Below are positions 45,868 through 54,387 of a stretch of 64,000 bases of DNA, in pieces. Source of the stretch: Sphingobacterium sp. SYP-B4668. GTDB lineage: Bacteria > Bacteroidota > Bacteroidia > Sphingobacteriales > Sphingobacteriaceae. A program made the position numbers and the translations under genes. The DNA is taken from contig NZ_CP115483.1 in NCBI RefSeq assembly GCF_027627455.1, positions 3,658,001 to 3,722,000 of the forward strand. Reading direction: 5' to 3'. Below the pieces are notes generated by a model. The model made no database searches. It saw only the letters and a list, made by a program, of their open reading frames with translations, and had not been told where the DNA came from. Position 1 is the first letter of the stretch, and every line of letters begins with the position of its first letter.

Positions 45868-46254
45868 ATGAAAATTTTCAATAGTATATGGGGTATTCTT
45901 TTTGTGGTATGTGCCTGGCTGCAATACAACGACCCGGATCCTTTGCTATGGATACTTCTTTATCTATGGGTGGCTTTACTGTGCTTTGGTGCAGCTGCAA
46001 ACCGCTTTAACAATGGTCTCGTCCTGTTGACAATCGTCGTATATTCGGGTTATGCGATATTCAAGATGGTACATCAAGATGGGGTACTGGATTGGATTTA
46101 TGATCATCATGCCGAAAATATAGCGGGGCAAATGAAGGCCGAAAAACCGTGGATAGAAGAGACACGTGAATTCTTTGGGCTACTGATTGCTATCGTGGCC
46201 TTAGCGATAAACTTAATCTATTATCGAAAACCAAAACAACCAGAAAAAAATTAG
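45868..46254 (+). CDS. TMEM220-family membrane protein
   Basis: 128-aa protein with about four transmembrane helices and the TMEM220 pattern: WGILFVVCAWLQYNDPDPLL near the start (the conserved QYNDPDP), then WILLYLWVALLCFGA and, after a conserved loop, EETREFFGLLIAIVALAINL near the end. This family is shared by animals and bacteria and has no known function. The gene starts 10 bp after the TonB receptor stop, so it is part of the operon and may serve the import or oxidation step. Confidence 0.85.
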   Translation: MKIFNSIWGILFVVCAWLQYNDPDPLLWILLYLWVALLCFGAAANRFNNGLVLLTIVVYSGYAIFKMVHQDGVLDWIYDHHAENIAGQMKAEKPWIEETREFFGLLIAIVALAINLIYYRKPKQPEKN

Positions 46255-46324
46255 CATCTCGACGGTAGTACATAGCAAACTTCTACCCGAGTAATCTATT
46301 ATAAACATAGATAAAAATTAAATT

Positions 46325-49300
46325 ATGACAAAACGATCACCTGATATCAACCGTTGGGTTCCTATCCTTCGAAGCCGATTTTGGGGTTTTGACGGAATCA
46401 AACTGCAATTCGTATTGCTGATGGGTATAATCGCTACCTGCGTAACAAGTTGTTCATTTTTTGAGTCCGACAAACTCGAGCTTCACAAAGGGGCGCATAT
46501 CATCTTGATTGGCAACAACCTAGGGTCACGGATGTTGAACTATGGGCATTTGGAAACAGAGCTTCAACTCCGATATCCAGACAGCATCCTCTACATTCGT
46601 AATTTGAGCGATGGCGGCAATACTCCCGGATTCAGACCCCATGCTGGCGTACCTTCTCCATGGGCCTTCCCCGGTGCCGAAAAATTTTACGAGGGGACTG
46701 AACTGGCGAATGATGCCAACGCAAAGGGCTTTTTCGAAACACCGGATCAATGGATCACGCGCCATAAAGCAGATATCATCATTGCCTTCTTTGGCTTCGA
46801 CGAGTCCTATAGAGGTAAGGCTGGTTTGGAAAATTACAAAGCCGAATTGGATGCTTTTATCAAACATACCTTAGCTCAAAAGTATAACGGTACTACTGCC
46901 CCCCAACTGGCGTTGGTCTCTCCTATCGCTTTTGAGGACCTCTCCAAAGAAAGGGACCTGCCTAGTGGGAAGGTCGAGAATGAAAATCTAGCCCTATATG
47001 CTGACGCCATGGAGGAGGTCGCTAAAGCAAATAAGGTGGTTTTTGTAGATGTATTCTCCAAGACCAAGAAATGGTTCAAAGGTGCGGATGAGCCCTTGAC
47101 TATAGACGGGATACAGCTTTCAGAGGCAGGCTATGCCAAATTGGCCCCAACGCTGGCAGACGGACTCTTTGGAAAGGCTCCTGCCATCGCTGAAGCGCAT
47201 CGTACATTGGTACACGCTGCTGTACAGGAAAAAAACTGGATGTGGCACAACGACTATAAGATGCCGAACGGAGTCCATGTCTTTGGACAACGATATGAGC
47301 CATTTGGTCCTGATAACTTTCCATCGGAAATTATCAAACTACGTGAACTTACGGCTATTCGCGATACTGCGATCTGGAAGGCGACAAAGGGGGAAAAGAT
47401 GGATTTGACAGCGGCCGATAAAAACACAACGCAGCTGCCCGAAATCAAAACAAACTATACCAACAACGGTAAAAATGGGTCTCCGAAATATCTGTACGGC
47501 GAAGAAGCGCTTGATAAGTTCAAAATGGCTCCAGGTTATAAAATAGAGCTATTCGCTTCGGAGCAAGAGTTTCCAGATTTGGAAAAACCGGTGCAAATGA
47601 CCTTCGATAACAAGGGGCGGCTATGGGTGGCGGTGATGCCCACCTACCCCCAATGGAAACCAGGAGACCCCAAACCAAACGATAAGCTGATTATCTTGGA
47701 GGATACCGACCAGGATGGCAAGGCAGACAAGCAGACTATTTTTGCGGATGGCCTACAGCTACCGCTGGGATTTGAACTATCGGCCGAAGGGGTATATCTT
47801 TCACAAGGTACGGACATGATCCTGCTCACCGATACAGACGGGGACGACAAAGCCGATAAACGGGAAATCCTATTGAGCGGCTTTGACGACCATGACACGC
47901 ACCATGCGCACCACGCCTACACCTATGACCCTACAGGCGGCATATATATGGGGCAAGGTGTCTTCCTATTGACAGATGTAGAGACCGCTTATGGTACAGT
48001 ACGTGCCACGGGAGGGGGCTTCTATCGATACGATCCTAAAAGACGTAAACTGGACTTTATTGCACAGTTGAATGTACCCAATCCCTGGGGTATTACCTTT
48101 GACGGGTGGGGACAGGATTTCTATGCCGAGACCTCAGGTCCTGCAGTGAGCTGGATGTTGCCGGGATCGGTCAAGCCAACATATGCCAAATTTATACAAA
48201 AACCTAAAGACCTGATTGAAGATGCGCATAAAGTGCGACCTACCTCAGGGCTTGAGATTGTCTCCAGCCGGCACTTCCCTGATGAAGTACAGGGTGATAT
48301 TTTGATCAATAACACAATTGGATTCTTGGGTACAAAACAACATGTATTGGAAGATGATGGCTCGGGGTACAAAAGTCGCCATCGACAGGACCTGCTGCAA
48401 TCATCGGATATGAACTTCCGACCAGTAGATCTGGAATTTGCGCCGGATGGATCACTATTTGTCATTGACTGGCATAATGTACTGATCGGCCATATGCAGC
48501 ACAACCAACGGGATCCGATGCGGGATCACACGCATGGACGTATCTACCGTGTGACCTACCCTAGCCGTCCGCTGGTACAACCTTCCAAAATTGCGGGAGA
48601 GCCTATAGCTGTGTTGTTGGAAAACCTTAAACTACCGGAGTACCGTACCCGCTACCGCACACGTCGTGAACTACGCGACAGAAAGACCGAAGAAGTGCTG
48701 GCGCATGTCAAGACCTGGGTCGCCAAACTCGATAAGCAGGACCCTAAGCTGGAACACCATCAATTGGAAGCCCTTTGGGTGACAGCAGGGACGGGCAAAG
48801 TGGATCAACAGTTGTTACAGCAATTGCTAAAAGCCAAGGATTATCATGTACGATCGGCAGCTGTACGCATACTCCGAAATGAGGGGAGCCATATCGCCAA
48901 CCAGGCCGAGCTGCTTCGCCAAATGGCAGGAGATACCCATCCGCGAGTACGCCTGGAGGCTATCGTAGCAGCCTCTTGGCTTCCGAACGAAGGGGGGCTA
49001 CCCGTGATTACAGAAGCAGGTAAAAGTCCGCTAGATGATTGGATGAAGCCGCCGTATGAATGGACCTTAGCCCGTTTCAAAGGCAAAGAGGACGTGAAAG
49101 TGGACGAAAAAGAAGTCGCCATACCCAAAGGCATCAACAAAGAGACCTTCTTGGCTGGGAAGGCAGTGTATTTGCGTGAGGGGCTATGCGTCACCTGCCA
49201 TCAAGAAAATGGAAAAGGACTTGAAGTATCCGGTTTCCCGCCATTAACACCGAATGAATGGATTGCCGGAGATGAAGACCGACTAATCAAACTGGTACTA

Positions 49301-49549
49301 AAAGGTCTGCAAGGCCCCATGGAAGTAAATGGTAAAAAATATCCCGGCCAAGTACCGATGATGTCTTTTGGACGGATGTTGAAAGATGACGAAATAGCGG
49401 CCGTATTGACTTATGTCCGTAATTCCTTTGGCAATACATCGTCGGCGATTTCAGTAGAAAAAGTCAAGGCTATACGACAGGCCACAAACAATAAAGAGGG
49501 ATTTTATACCGTTGATGAACTACTGAAGGAACATCCGCTCAAGAAATAA
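46325..49549 (+). CDS. Multidomain lipoprotein: SGNH hydrolase, propeller dehydrogenase, HEAT repeats, cytochrome c
   Basis: 1074-aa exported protein. The leader ends in VTSC (about 43), so it is probably a lipoprotein. Domains in order: SGNH/GDSL-like hydrolase about 55-290 (HIILIGNNLGSRM, a late DGIQLSEAGYAKLAP); six-bladed propeller of the PQQ/PVC 'membrane-bound dehydrogenase' type about 400-750 (KPVQMTFDNKGRLWVAVMPT, GITFDGWGQDFYAETSG, FAPDGSLFVIDWHN); HEAT-like helices about 760-890; class I cytochrome c about 940-1060 with CVTCH and a probable Met ligand in VPMMSFGRM. It likely oxidises a sugar outside the cytoplasm and passes electrons through its own haem. This layout is known from Planctomycetes/Verrucomicrobia and Bacteroidota; its substrates are mostly unknown. 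Confidence 0.88.
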   Translation: MTKRSPDINRWVPILRSRFWGFDGIKLQFVLLMGIIATCVTSCSFFESDKLELHKGAHIILIGNNLGSRMLNYGHLETELQLRYPDSILYIRNLSDGGNTPGFRPHAGVPSPWAFPGAEKFYEGTELANDANAKGFFETPDQWITRHKADIIIAFFGFDESYRGKAGLENYKAELDAFIKHTLAQKYNGTTAPQLALVSPIAFEDLSKERDLPSGKVENENLALYADAMEEVAKANKVVFVDVFSKTKKWFKGADEPLTIDGIQLSEAGYAKLAPTLADGLFGKAPAIAEAHRTLVHAAVQEKNWMWHNDYKMPNGVHVFGQRYEPFGPDNFPSEIIKLRELTAIRDTAIWKATKGEKMDLTAADKNTTQLPEIKTNYTNNGKNGSPKYLYGEEALDKFKMAPGYKIELFASEQEFPDLEKPVQMTFDNKGRLWVAVMPTYPQWKPGDPKPNDKLIILEDTDQDGKADKQTIFADGLQLPLGFELSAEGVYLSQGTDMILLTDTDGDDKADKREILLSGFDDHDTHHAHHAYTYDPTGGIYMGQGVFLLTDVETAYGTVRATGGGFYRYDPKRRKLDFIAQLNVPNPWGITFDGWGQDFYAETSGPAVSWMLPGSVKPTYAKFIQKPKDLIEDAHKVRPTSGLEIVSSRHFPDEVQGDILINNTIGFLGTKQHVLEDDGSGYKSRHRQDLLQSSDMNFRPVDLEFAPDGSLFVIDWHNVLIGHMQHNQRDPMRDHTHGRIYRVTYPSRPLVQPSKIAGEPIAVLLENLKLPEYRTRYRTRRELRDRKTEEVLAHVKTWVAKLDKQDPKLEHHQLEALWVTAGTGKVDQQLLQQLLKAKDYHVRSAAVRILRNEGSHIANQAELLRQMAGDTHPRVRLEAIVAASWLPNEGGLPVITEAGKSPLDDWMKPPYEWTLARFKGKEDVKVDEKEVAIPKGINKETFLAGKAVYLREGLCVTCHQENGKGLEVSGFPPLTPNEWIAGDEDRLIKLVLKGLQGPMEVNGKKYPGQVPMMSFGRMLKDDEIAAVLTYVRNSFGNTSSAISVEKVKAIRQATNNKEGFYTVDELLKEHPLKK

Positions 49550-49576
49550 CCAATATAACACCCATATACAAAAGAC

Positions 49577-50452
49577 ATGCAAATATTACATCTCAAGAGA
49601 ATCATTGGCCTATTGCTTATCGGGACTATGTTTTCCTGCGGGGCCAGCCCGAAGCAACAGAGCACGACCGATGTGGACAAAAAACCATTGGTCGTATTCG
49701 TCACGGGCGACCACGAGTATAGTAGCGAGGCTACAATGCCTATCCTTGCAGCGGAATTAGAGAAGAACTACAATATGCGGGCCGTGGTGCTAAAATCGGC
49801 CCCTGACCACAATTCCGAAGAGAACATCCCTGGGCTGGAGATACTGAAAGATGCGGACCTAGTGGTGTTCTATCTGCGCTGGAGAAGGCTACCGACAGAC
49901 CAGTTGAAGCCTATTGACGATTATCTCAAATCGGGTAAACCTGCTATAGGCTTCAGGACGACCACGCACGGCTTCAACTTTCCGGCTGGGCATCCATCCG
50001 AAAGCTGGAATGCGTTTGGTGAGTTTGCATTTGGAACTCCTCCGGGCTGGGGTAAATCGGGACATACACATTACGGCCATAATTCCAGTACGGATGTATC
50101 GGTAATCGAGGCTCAAAAATCAAACCCTATCTTAACGGGCGTACCAACGGCTTTCCATGTGCGATCATGGCTGTACCATGTGGTACCGGACTTTCCACCA
50201 AAAGGAGCTACAGCTTTGTTGATGGGTAAAGCAGTGGATCCGGACAAAACGGCGGTGGACAACCCTGTTGCTTGGACCTGGAAGACAAATTGGGGCGGCA
50301 AGAGCTTCTTCACTACACTTGGACATCCCGATGATTTTAAAGAAGAAGGTCTACAAAGATTGGTCATCAATGCCATTCACTGGACGTTGGACAAGGAGGT
50401 GCCAAAGCAATGGGCCGGGAAGATGAACATCAACGTACCTTACCGTCAATAG
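49577..50452 (+). CDS. ThuA-domain lipoprotein (trehalose-utilisation-like)
   Basis: 291-aa lipoprotein (signal ending GTMFSC). The ThuA fold is a class I glutamine-amidotransferase-like domain: VVFVTGDHEYSSEATMPIL (about 35), DADLVVFYLRWRRLPTDQLK (about 95), GFRTTTHGF (about 120) and ALLMGKA near 220. ThuA in rhizobia is linked to 3-keto-disaccharide metabolism, and ThuA-domain proteins are frequent beside the propeller/cytochrome gene seen upstream. Located 27 bp after that gene, so cotranscribed. Confidence 0.88.
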   Translation: MQILHLKRIIGLLLIGTMFSCGASPKQQSTTDVDKKPLVVFVTGDHEYSSEATMPILAAELEKNYNMRAVVLKSAPDHNSEENIPGLEILKDADLVVFYLRWRRLPTDQLKPIDDYLKSGKPAIGFRTTTHGFNFPAGHPSESWNAFGEFAFGTPPGWGKSGHTHYGHNSSTDVSVIEAQKSNPILTGVPTAFHVRSWLYHVVPDFPPKGATALLMGKAVDPDKTAVDNPVAWTWKTNWGGKSFFTTLGHPDDFKEEGLQRLVINAIHWTLDKEVPKQWAGKMNINVPYRQ

Positions 50453-50483
50453 TCATTAGAAAACCCGATAAATAACATAATAG

Positions 50484-51368
50484 ATGGAATTATCAATTCA
50501 CAATTGGATGCGCGCAGAAACATTGGAGACGACCATCCGAAGGATAGCTGGACTCGGTTATACCAAATTAGAGATTGCGGGAACCCCCGAACAATATGAT
50601 ACAAAACAGGTACGGCAACTGCTTCAACAATACAACATATCGTGCTGGGGATCGGTGACATTGATGCTCGGCGAGCGCAACCTACTGGCCAAAGATGAAG
50701 CCCAACGGGCTCGATCGGTGCAATATGTTAAAGACGTAGTGCGCATGGTCAAAGAACTGGAGGGCACCATGGTATCGGTAGTACCTGGCACAGTGGGCAA
50801 GATTGTTGCTGAAGCACGTCCAGAGGAAGAGTGGCAATGGGCGGTAGATTCTCTAAAAGAGATTTATGACTATGCTGAAGAATCGGATATCTTACTGGGG
50901 ATAGAACCTATTAATCGCTTCGAGACCTATTTCATCAATCGAGGTGACCAAGCTTTGGTATTGGCGGAAGCTGTAGGCCCCAAATGTGGCGTGTGCTTAG
51001 ACTCCTTCCATATGAACATGGAAGAGTCGGATATCTACGAAGCTATTCGAAGGACAAAGGGCCGACTGGTGGGATTCCATGTGGCCGACAATAATCGTAT
51101 GGCACCGGGAATGGGTCATCTGGATTGGGCGCGGATAGTGAATACGCTTCGCGAAATCGGTTATGATGAGGTGCTATCGGTAGAATTTTGCTCACCATTG
51201 GACCGTACACCGGCAAATCCCTATCCTAATTCATTGGATGAAAATCCCCAAAACTTGTCACCCGAGCAACGCAAGTTTTTGGAAGACCATGGTAGCACAG
51301 CGGTCACGGAAGAATTCTATACGATGCTGACTCGTAAGTCCTATGAAACTTTATCAACCTTATTGTAG
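50484..51368 (+). CDS. Sugar phosphate isomerase/epimerase family protein (xylose-isomerase-like TIM barrel)
   Basis: 294-aa soluble barrel of the AP-endonuclease-2 superfamily, closest to ketose 3-epimerase or hydroxypyruvate-isomerase-like enzymes. Metal/substrate residues visible: Glu in GIEPINRFET (about 152), Asp and His in CLDSFHMNMEE (about 177-180), His in GFHVADNNRMAPGMGHLDW (about 205) and Glu in LSVEFCSP (about 238). No signal peptide, so it acts in the cytoplasm on imported material. It sits 31 bp downstream of ThuA in the same operon and may isomerise a keto-sugar made by the outer oxidase. Confidence 0.88.
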   Translation: MELSIHNWMRAETLETTIRRIAGLGYTKLEIAGTPEQYDTKQVRQLLQQYNISCWGSVTLMLGERNLLAKDEAQRARSVQYVKDVVRMVKELEGTMVSVVPGTVGKIVAEARPEEEWQWAVDSLKEIYDYAEESDILLGIEPINRFETYFINRGDQALVLAEAVGPKCGVCLDSFHMNMEESDIYEAIRRTKGRLVGFHVADNNRMAPGMGHLDWARIVNTLREIGYDEVLSVEFCSPLDRTPANPYPNSLDENPQNLSPEQRKFLEDHGSTAVTEEFYTMLTRKSYETLSTLL

Positions 51369-51405
51369 TACAGATATATAGGATAGACTAAATAATTATA
51401 TAGAG

Positions 51406-52575
51406 ATGAAAATAACAAATGTAGAAGCGTATTGGTTACAGTGTCCCATTGCCGAAGCCAAACAACATATCTCGGACTACGGATTACTCACCCACTTTGA
51501 CATGACCCTAGTGGTCATCACAACCGACAGTGGCCTGCAGGGCTATGGCGAGGCAAAAGCGGCCGTAGGATCCTCAGGTGGTTGCGCCGCTATTGTAAGC
51601 TGCATCGAGAACGACCTAAAACCATTACTGATTGGAAAAGATGCGCGCTACATCACCCGTATCTGGGAGGAGTTGTACAATGGCACACGTGATCACTATG
51701 CACTGTCTCGAGGTCGCAAGTTTCCAATTTTGGGTCGCCGAGGATTGACTATATCCGCCCTAAGTGGTGTAGACACCGCTTTATGGGATTTAAAGGGCAA
51801 AGCCTTACAGATACCGGTGGTCGAACTACTGGGTGGCGCCTGTCGTGATCGCATGGAGGCCTATGCTAGTGGCGGTTGGGCGGATGTGGACCATATTGGT
51901 GAACAATTGAATGGATATGTAGCTAAAGGATTCAAGGGTGTAAAAATGCGGGTAGGTGTCATGGACAAAACCGTTGAACTAAGTATCGCACGGGTAAAGG
52001 CGGCAAGGAAGGCCTTGGGGCCGGATATCAAATTGATGGCAGATGCACATGGAACATTCAGCGTACCAGAAGCTAAGTATTTCTGTCGTGGTGTAGAAGA
52101 CTGTCACCTCTACTGGTTTGAGGAACCTATTAATCCGGACAACAAACAGGGTACTGCTGAGGTGAGGGCCATGACCACGATTCCGATTGCGGCAGGAGAA
52201 AGTGAATTTACCGCATTTGATATTCGCGATCTGATGGATGTACGTGCTCTGGACGTCGTACAGCCTGATTCGGCCATTATTGGTGGAATCTCGGAGGCGG
52301 TGCGGGTAGCCCATCTGGCGAATACACAGCAGATTGAATTGGCACCACATTGCTGGGGATCGGCATTTTCATTCATGGCAGGCGTGAATGTAGCCTTCGC
52401 TTCTCCTTCGGCGACGGTCATCGAATTTTCATTGGGCGGCAACCCGATGATGTATGACCTAGTAAAAGAGCAGATAAGTGTTACTGATGGCTATTTGGAT
52501 GCCCCTACCGCACCCGGACTTGGCCTCACCCCCAACTGGGACTTTATACAGGAATTCAAACAAAAAATCAACTAA
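51406..52575 (+). CDS. Enolase-superfamily sugar-acid dehydratase (mandelate racemase type)
   Basis: 389-aa Mg-dependent enzyme. N-terminal capping domain about 1-125; barrel about 130-360 with the second-strand motif GFKGVKMRVG (K-x-R), metal ligands in KLMADAHGTF (Asp), YWFEEPINPDN (Glu) and IAAGESEF (Glu), and the His in LAPHCWGS. The MR subgroup mostly dehydrates aldonic or uronic acids to 2-keto-3-deoxy acids; a racemase/epimerase is also possible. Cytoplasmic. Two bases after its stop is the VOC gene start, so expression is tightly linked. Confidence 0.9.
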   Translation: MKITNVEAYWLQCPIAEAKQHISDYGLLTHFDMTLVVITTDSGLQGYGEAKAAVGSSGGCAAIVSCIENDLKPLLIGKDARYITRIWEELYNGTRDHYALSRGRKFPILGRRGLTISALSGVDTALWDLKGKALQIPVVELLGGACRDRMEAYASGGWADVDHIGEQLNGYVAKGFKGVKMRVGVMDKTVELSIARVKAARKALGPDIKLMADAHGTFSVPEAKYFCRGVEDCHLYWFEEPINPDNKQGTAEVRAMTTIPIAAGESEFTAFDIRDLMDVRALDVVQPDSAIIGGISEAVRVAHLANTQQIELAPHCWGSAFSFMAGVNVAFASPSATVIEFSLGGNPMMYDLVKEQISVTDGYLDAPTAPGLGLTPNWDFIQEFKQKIN

Positions 52576-52576
52576 T

Positions 52577-53062
52577 ATGGCACGTGTACTCCGTATCAAT
52601 CACGTCACCGTGATTGTCGACAATCTCGAAAAAGCAACCCAATTCTACGAACAGGAATTGGGCTTGGAACCTCTCTCGGCTTTCCGATTCGACTATCCCG
52701 TTATGTTTTTCCGTGTCAATGCCGAACAGCAATTGCATATCTCCGAATGGGAAGATACTCCTTCTTTCCGGGGTCATATCTGCTTTGTGACGGATGACTT
52801 CAACGCTATATTTTTTCGGATGAAAGAGCTGAATGCTATTGACATCAAGCCTTGGGGCAAGGTGAGGCAGCTACCCGATGGGGCCATGCAAATGTTTTTA
52901 CGTGACCCTAGCGGCAATCTATTGGAGATATCTTCTAGCCCAGATGCCGAAATAGACCCACAAATCTTCAAAGACGAGCTGTACGAAGAAGGACTGTATG
53001 TATCCAATCGGAATGACTTTAGGGGCAACAAATCGGATGATGCCACGCTATATCATAAATAG
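52577..53062 (+). CDS. VOC-family metalloenzyme (glyoxalase/dioxygenase superfamily)
   Basis: 161-aa vicinal-oxygen-chelate protein: INHVTVIVDNLEKATQFYEQ at residues 6-25 (first metal His), QLHISEW about 55, FRGHICFVTDDFNAIFFRMK (second half, His about 66) and a late FLRDPSGNLLEISSSP with Glu about 118 as ligand. The ATG at 52577 is chosen because it directly follows the preceding stop and begins the family pattern; an ORF from 52478 would run through the dehydratase. The reaction is unknown; C-C cleavage or isomerisation of the keto-acid product would fit the pathway. Confidence 0.86.
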   Translation: MARVLRINHVTVIVDNLEKATQFYEQELGLEPLSAFRFDYPVMFFRVNAEQQLHISEWEDTPSFRGHICFVTDDFNAIFFRMKELNAIDIKPWGKVRQLPDGAMQMFLRDPSGNLLEISSSPDAEIDPQIFKDELYEEGLYVSNRNDFRGNKSDDATLYHK

Positions 53063-53065
53063 CAT

Positions 53066-54013
53066 ATGAAGAAGACTGTTTTATTGTTGGAAACCATTGC
53101 CGACGAAGCCATGGCTCTACTGATGGATCGGACAAACGTAGTTGTTGGATATGATCAGAGACGCCTTCAAGATACCGCAGCATATGAACATGTACACGCG
53201 ATCATCACAAGAGGCAAGGGTCTAGTAGACCAGACCTTGATACGGGCTTGTCCTAATTTGGAAGTCATCGCCCGATGTGGCGTGGGTTTGGACAATGTCG
53301 ATGTGGCAGCAGCAACGGCTCGAGGGATTAAAGTAGTGAACACTCCCGGCGCAAATGCAGGGACCGTGGCCGAGCATACCCTGTCTTTGATGTTGATGTC
53401 TATCCGCGACCTATACCGCACAATAGAGCAAGTCAAGCAAGGCAATTGGGCTTGGCGAAACGTGTATAACGGTGACGAGCTGACGGGCAAGACATTAGGA
53501 ATTCTGGGCATGGGCAATATCGGTAAGCGAGTGGCCCGTCTAGCCGAAGCATTTGAGATGCGGGTAATCTATTGGAACCGTAGTAAACAGGATGTGTCCT
53601 ACCCCTATTTGCCCTTGGAGGAGGTATTGAGCCAAGCAGATATCGTAAGCCTACACCTCCCCTATACCCCAGGTGATGCTCCCTTAATCGGTGTGGACGA
53701 GCTGACCTTAATGAAACCTGCGGCACGTTTGATCAATACTGCCCGCGGAGCACTAATCGACCATGAAGCGCTTTTAAATGCATTGCATACCCAGCAATTG
53801 TCTGGATTTGCGGCTGACGTATTGCCCGACTTGACTCCAGCTATCAGTAAGGCCTTAGTATCCAATCCACAGGTATTGGTGACACCACATGCGAGCAGCC
53901 TGACTGCAACAACCTATCGTCAAATGTGCTTACTTGCCGTAGGCAATGTACTGGAAATCCTCTTGGATGGAAAACCTGATATAAGAAGTATTTTTAATTA
54001 TAGTGAGCTTTAA
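53066..54013 (+). CDS. D-isomer 2-hydroxyacid-dehydrogenase-like protein, unusual active site
   Basis: 315-aa NAD(P)-binding protein of the phosphoglycerate/2-hydroxyacid dehydrogenase family. Features are ITRGKGLVDQTLIRACPNLE (about 48), VARCGVGLDNVD-type substrate loop, the Rossmann motif LGILGMGNIGKRVARLAEAF (about 143), the catalytic Arg in INTARGALID (about 228) and His in VTPHASSLT (about 276). The catalytic Glu of the R-E-H triad normally lies 29 residues after the Arg (PTEP in SerA); here that stretch reads DVLPDLTP, with Asp-Leu instead of Glu. Activity may be altered. Its NAD loop lacks an obvious acidic strand end, so cofactor choice is open. It starts 3 bp after the VOC stop and is last in the operon. 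Confidence 0.86.
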   Translation: MKKTVLLLETIADEAMALLMDRTNVVVGYDQRRLQDTAAYEHVHAIITRGKGLVDQTLIRACPNLEVIARCGVGLDNVDVAAATARGIKVVNTPGANAGTVAEHTLSLMLMSIRDLYRTIEQVKQGNWAWRNVYNGDELTGKTLGILGMGNIGKRVARLAEAFEMRVIYWNRSKQDVSYPYLPLEEVLSQADIVSLHLPYTPGDAPLIGVDELTLMKPAARLINTARGALIDHEALLNALHTQQLSGFAADVLPDLTPAISKALVSNPQVLVTPHASSLTATTYRQMCLLAVGNVLEILLDGKPDIRSIFNYSEL

Positions 54014-54067
54014 CTGCCCCTTCCCTACATGGAGCTGTAGTGGAAGAAATTTGCAAAATATGTTGTT

Positions 54068-54103
54068 AAAAAAAAGCCGCTAGAATCTAAAATTCGTAGC
54101 GGC
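54068..54103 (-). terminator. Strong intrinsic terminator reading minus strand
   Basis: Hairpin of 54076-54086 with 54092-54103 (GCCGCTAGAAT with ATTCGTAGCGGC, one bulged base). On the minus strand it is followed by eight T (54075-54068), a textbook terminator. It sits 60 bp after the plus-strand operon ends but points the other way, so it either ends a minus-strand transcript from the gap or blocks antisense read-through. Little T-run exists on the plus side. Confidence 0.75.
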
Positions 54104-54191
54104 CATCACACTCACCATTGTAAAATAAACCTACCAAATCTATAAACCTACCAGATATATGCTCTAGCACATACCCCTTATCCAGGGTCAT
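54087..54191 (-). CDS. Possible 34-aa small ORF or small RNA ending in the terminator
   Basis: An ATG at 54191 opens a 34-codon frame (MTLDKGYVLEHISGRFIDLV ...) whose TAG at 54089-54087 lies inside the terminator loop. The RNA would also fold locally (TGCT-CT-AGCA and ACCC/GGGT stems). No ribosome site or family is recognised, so it may instead be an untranslated small RNA. The frame is short enough to be chance; the terminator is the stronger evidence that something is transcribed here. Confidence 0.25.
   Translation of the reverse strand: MTLDKGYVLEHISGRFIDLVGLFYNGECDGRYEF
54125..54153. repeat. 12-bp direct repeat
   Basis: ATAAACCTACCA occurs at 54125-54136 and again at 54142-54153, a 17-bp period. 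It lies in the gap between the catabolic operon and the SMP-30 gene and may be a regulator site or part of a minus-strand transcript. Confidence 0.35.
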
Positions 54192-54199
54192 ATATTAAG

Positions 54200-54220
54200 T
54201 ATACGATATATTAGGTATAC
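54200..54220. promoter_or_regulatory. Paired GTATAC sites upstream of the SMP-30 promoter
   Basis: GTATACGAT at 54200 and again at 54215, a 15-bp spacing; each GTATAC is itself a palindrome. They lie just upstream of the SMP-30 promoter -33 element, a position suited to a dimeric activator or repressor. Confidence 0.4.
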
Positions 54221-54235
54221 GATCAAAGGATAGGA

Positions 54236-54266
54236 TTGTCCCGAAGAAAAAATAATCTTATCTTTA
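54236..54266 (+). promoter_or_regulatory. Candidate promoter for the SMP-30 gene
   Basis: ATTG ending at 54238 (three of four bases of TTTG), 20-bp spacer, TATCTTTA at 54259-54266. The -7 octamer is identical to that of the first sigma operon. The expected start near 54272 leaves a leader of about 115 nt. Confidence 0.45.
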
Positions 54267-54387
54267 TATGTTCCCGTAACCTGTCAGCCCTAAATGTATA
54301 CCTGCACATGCTATTTTATACCAAAGGGTAAGCATATATTGCCGACAGGTGTAACCAATCACATACTGAAATTTAAAATCAAAAATA

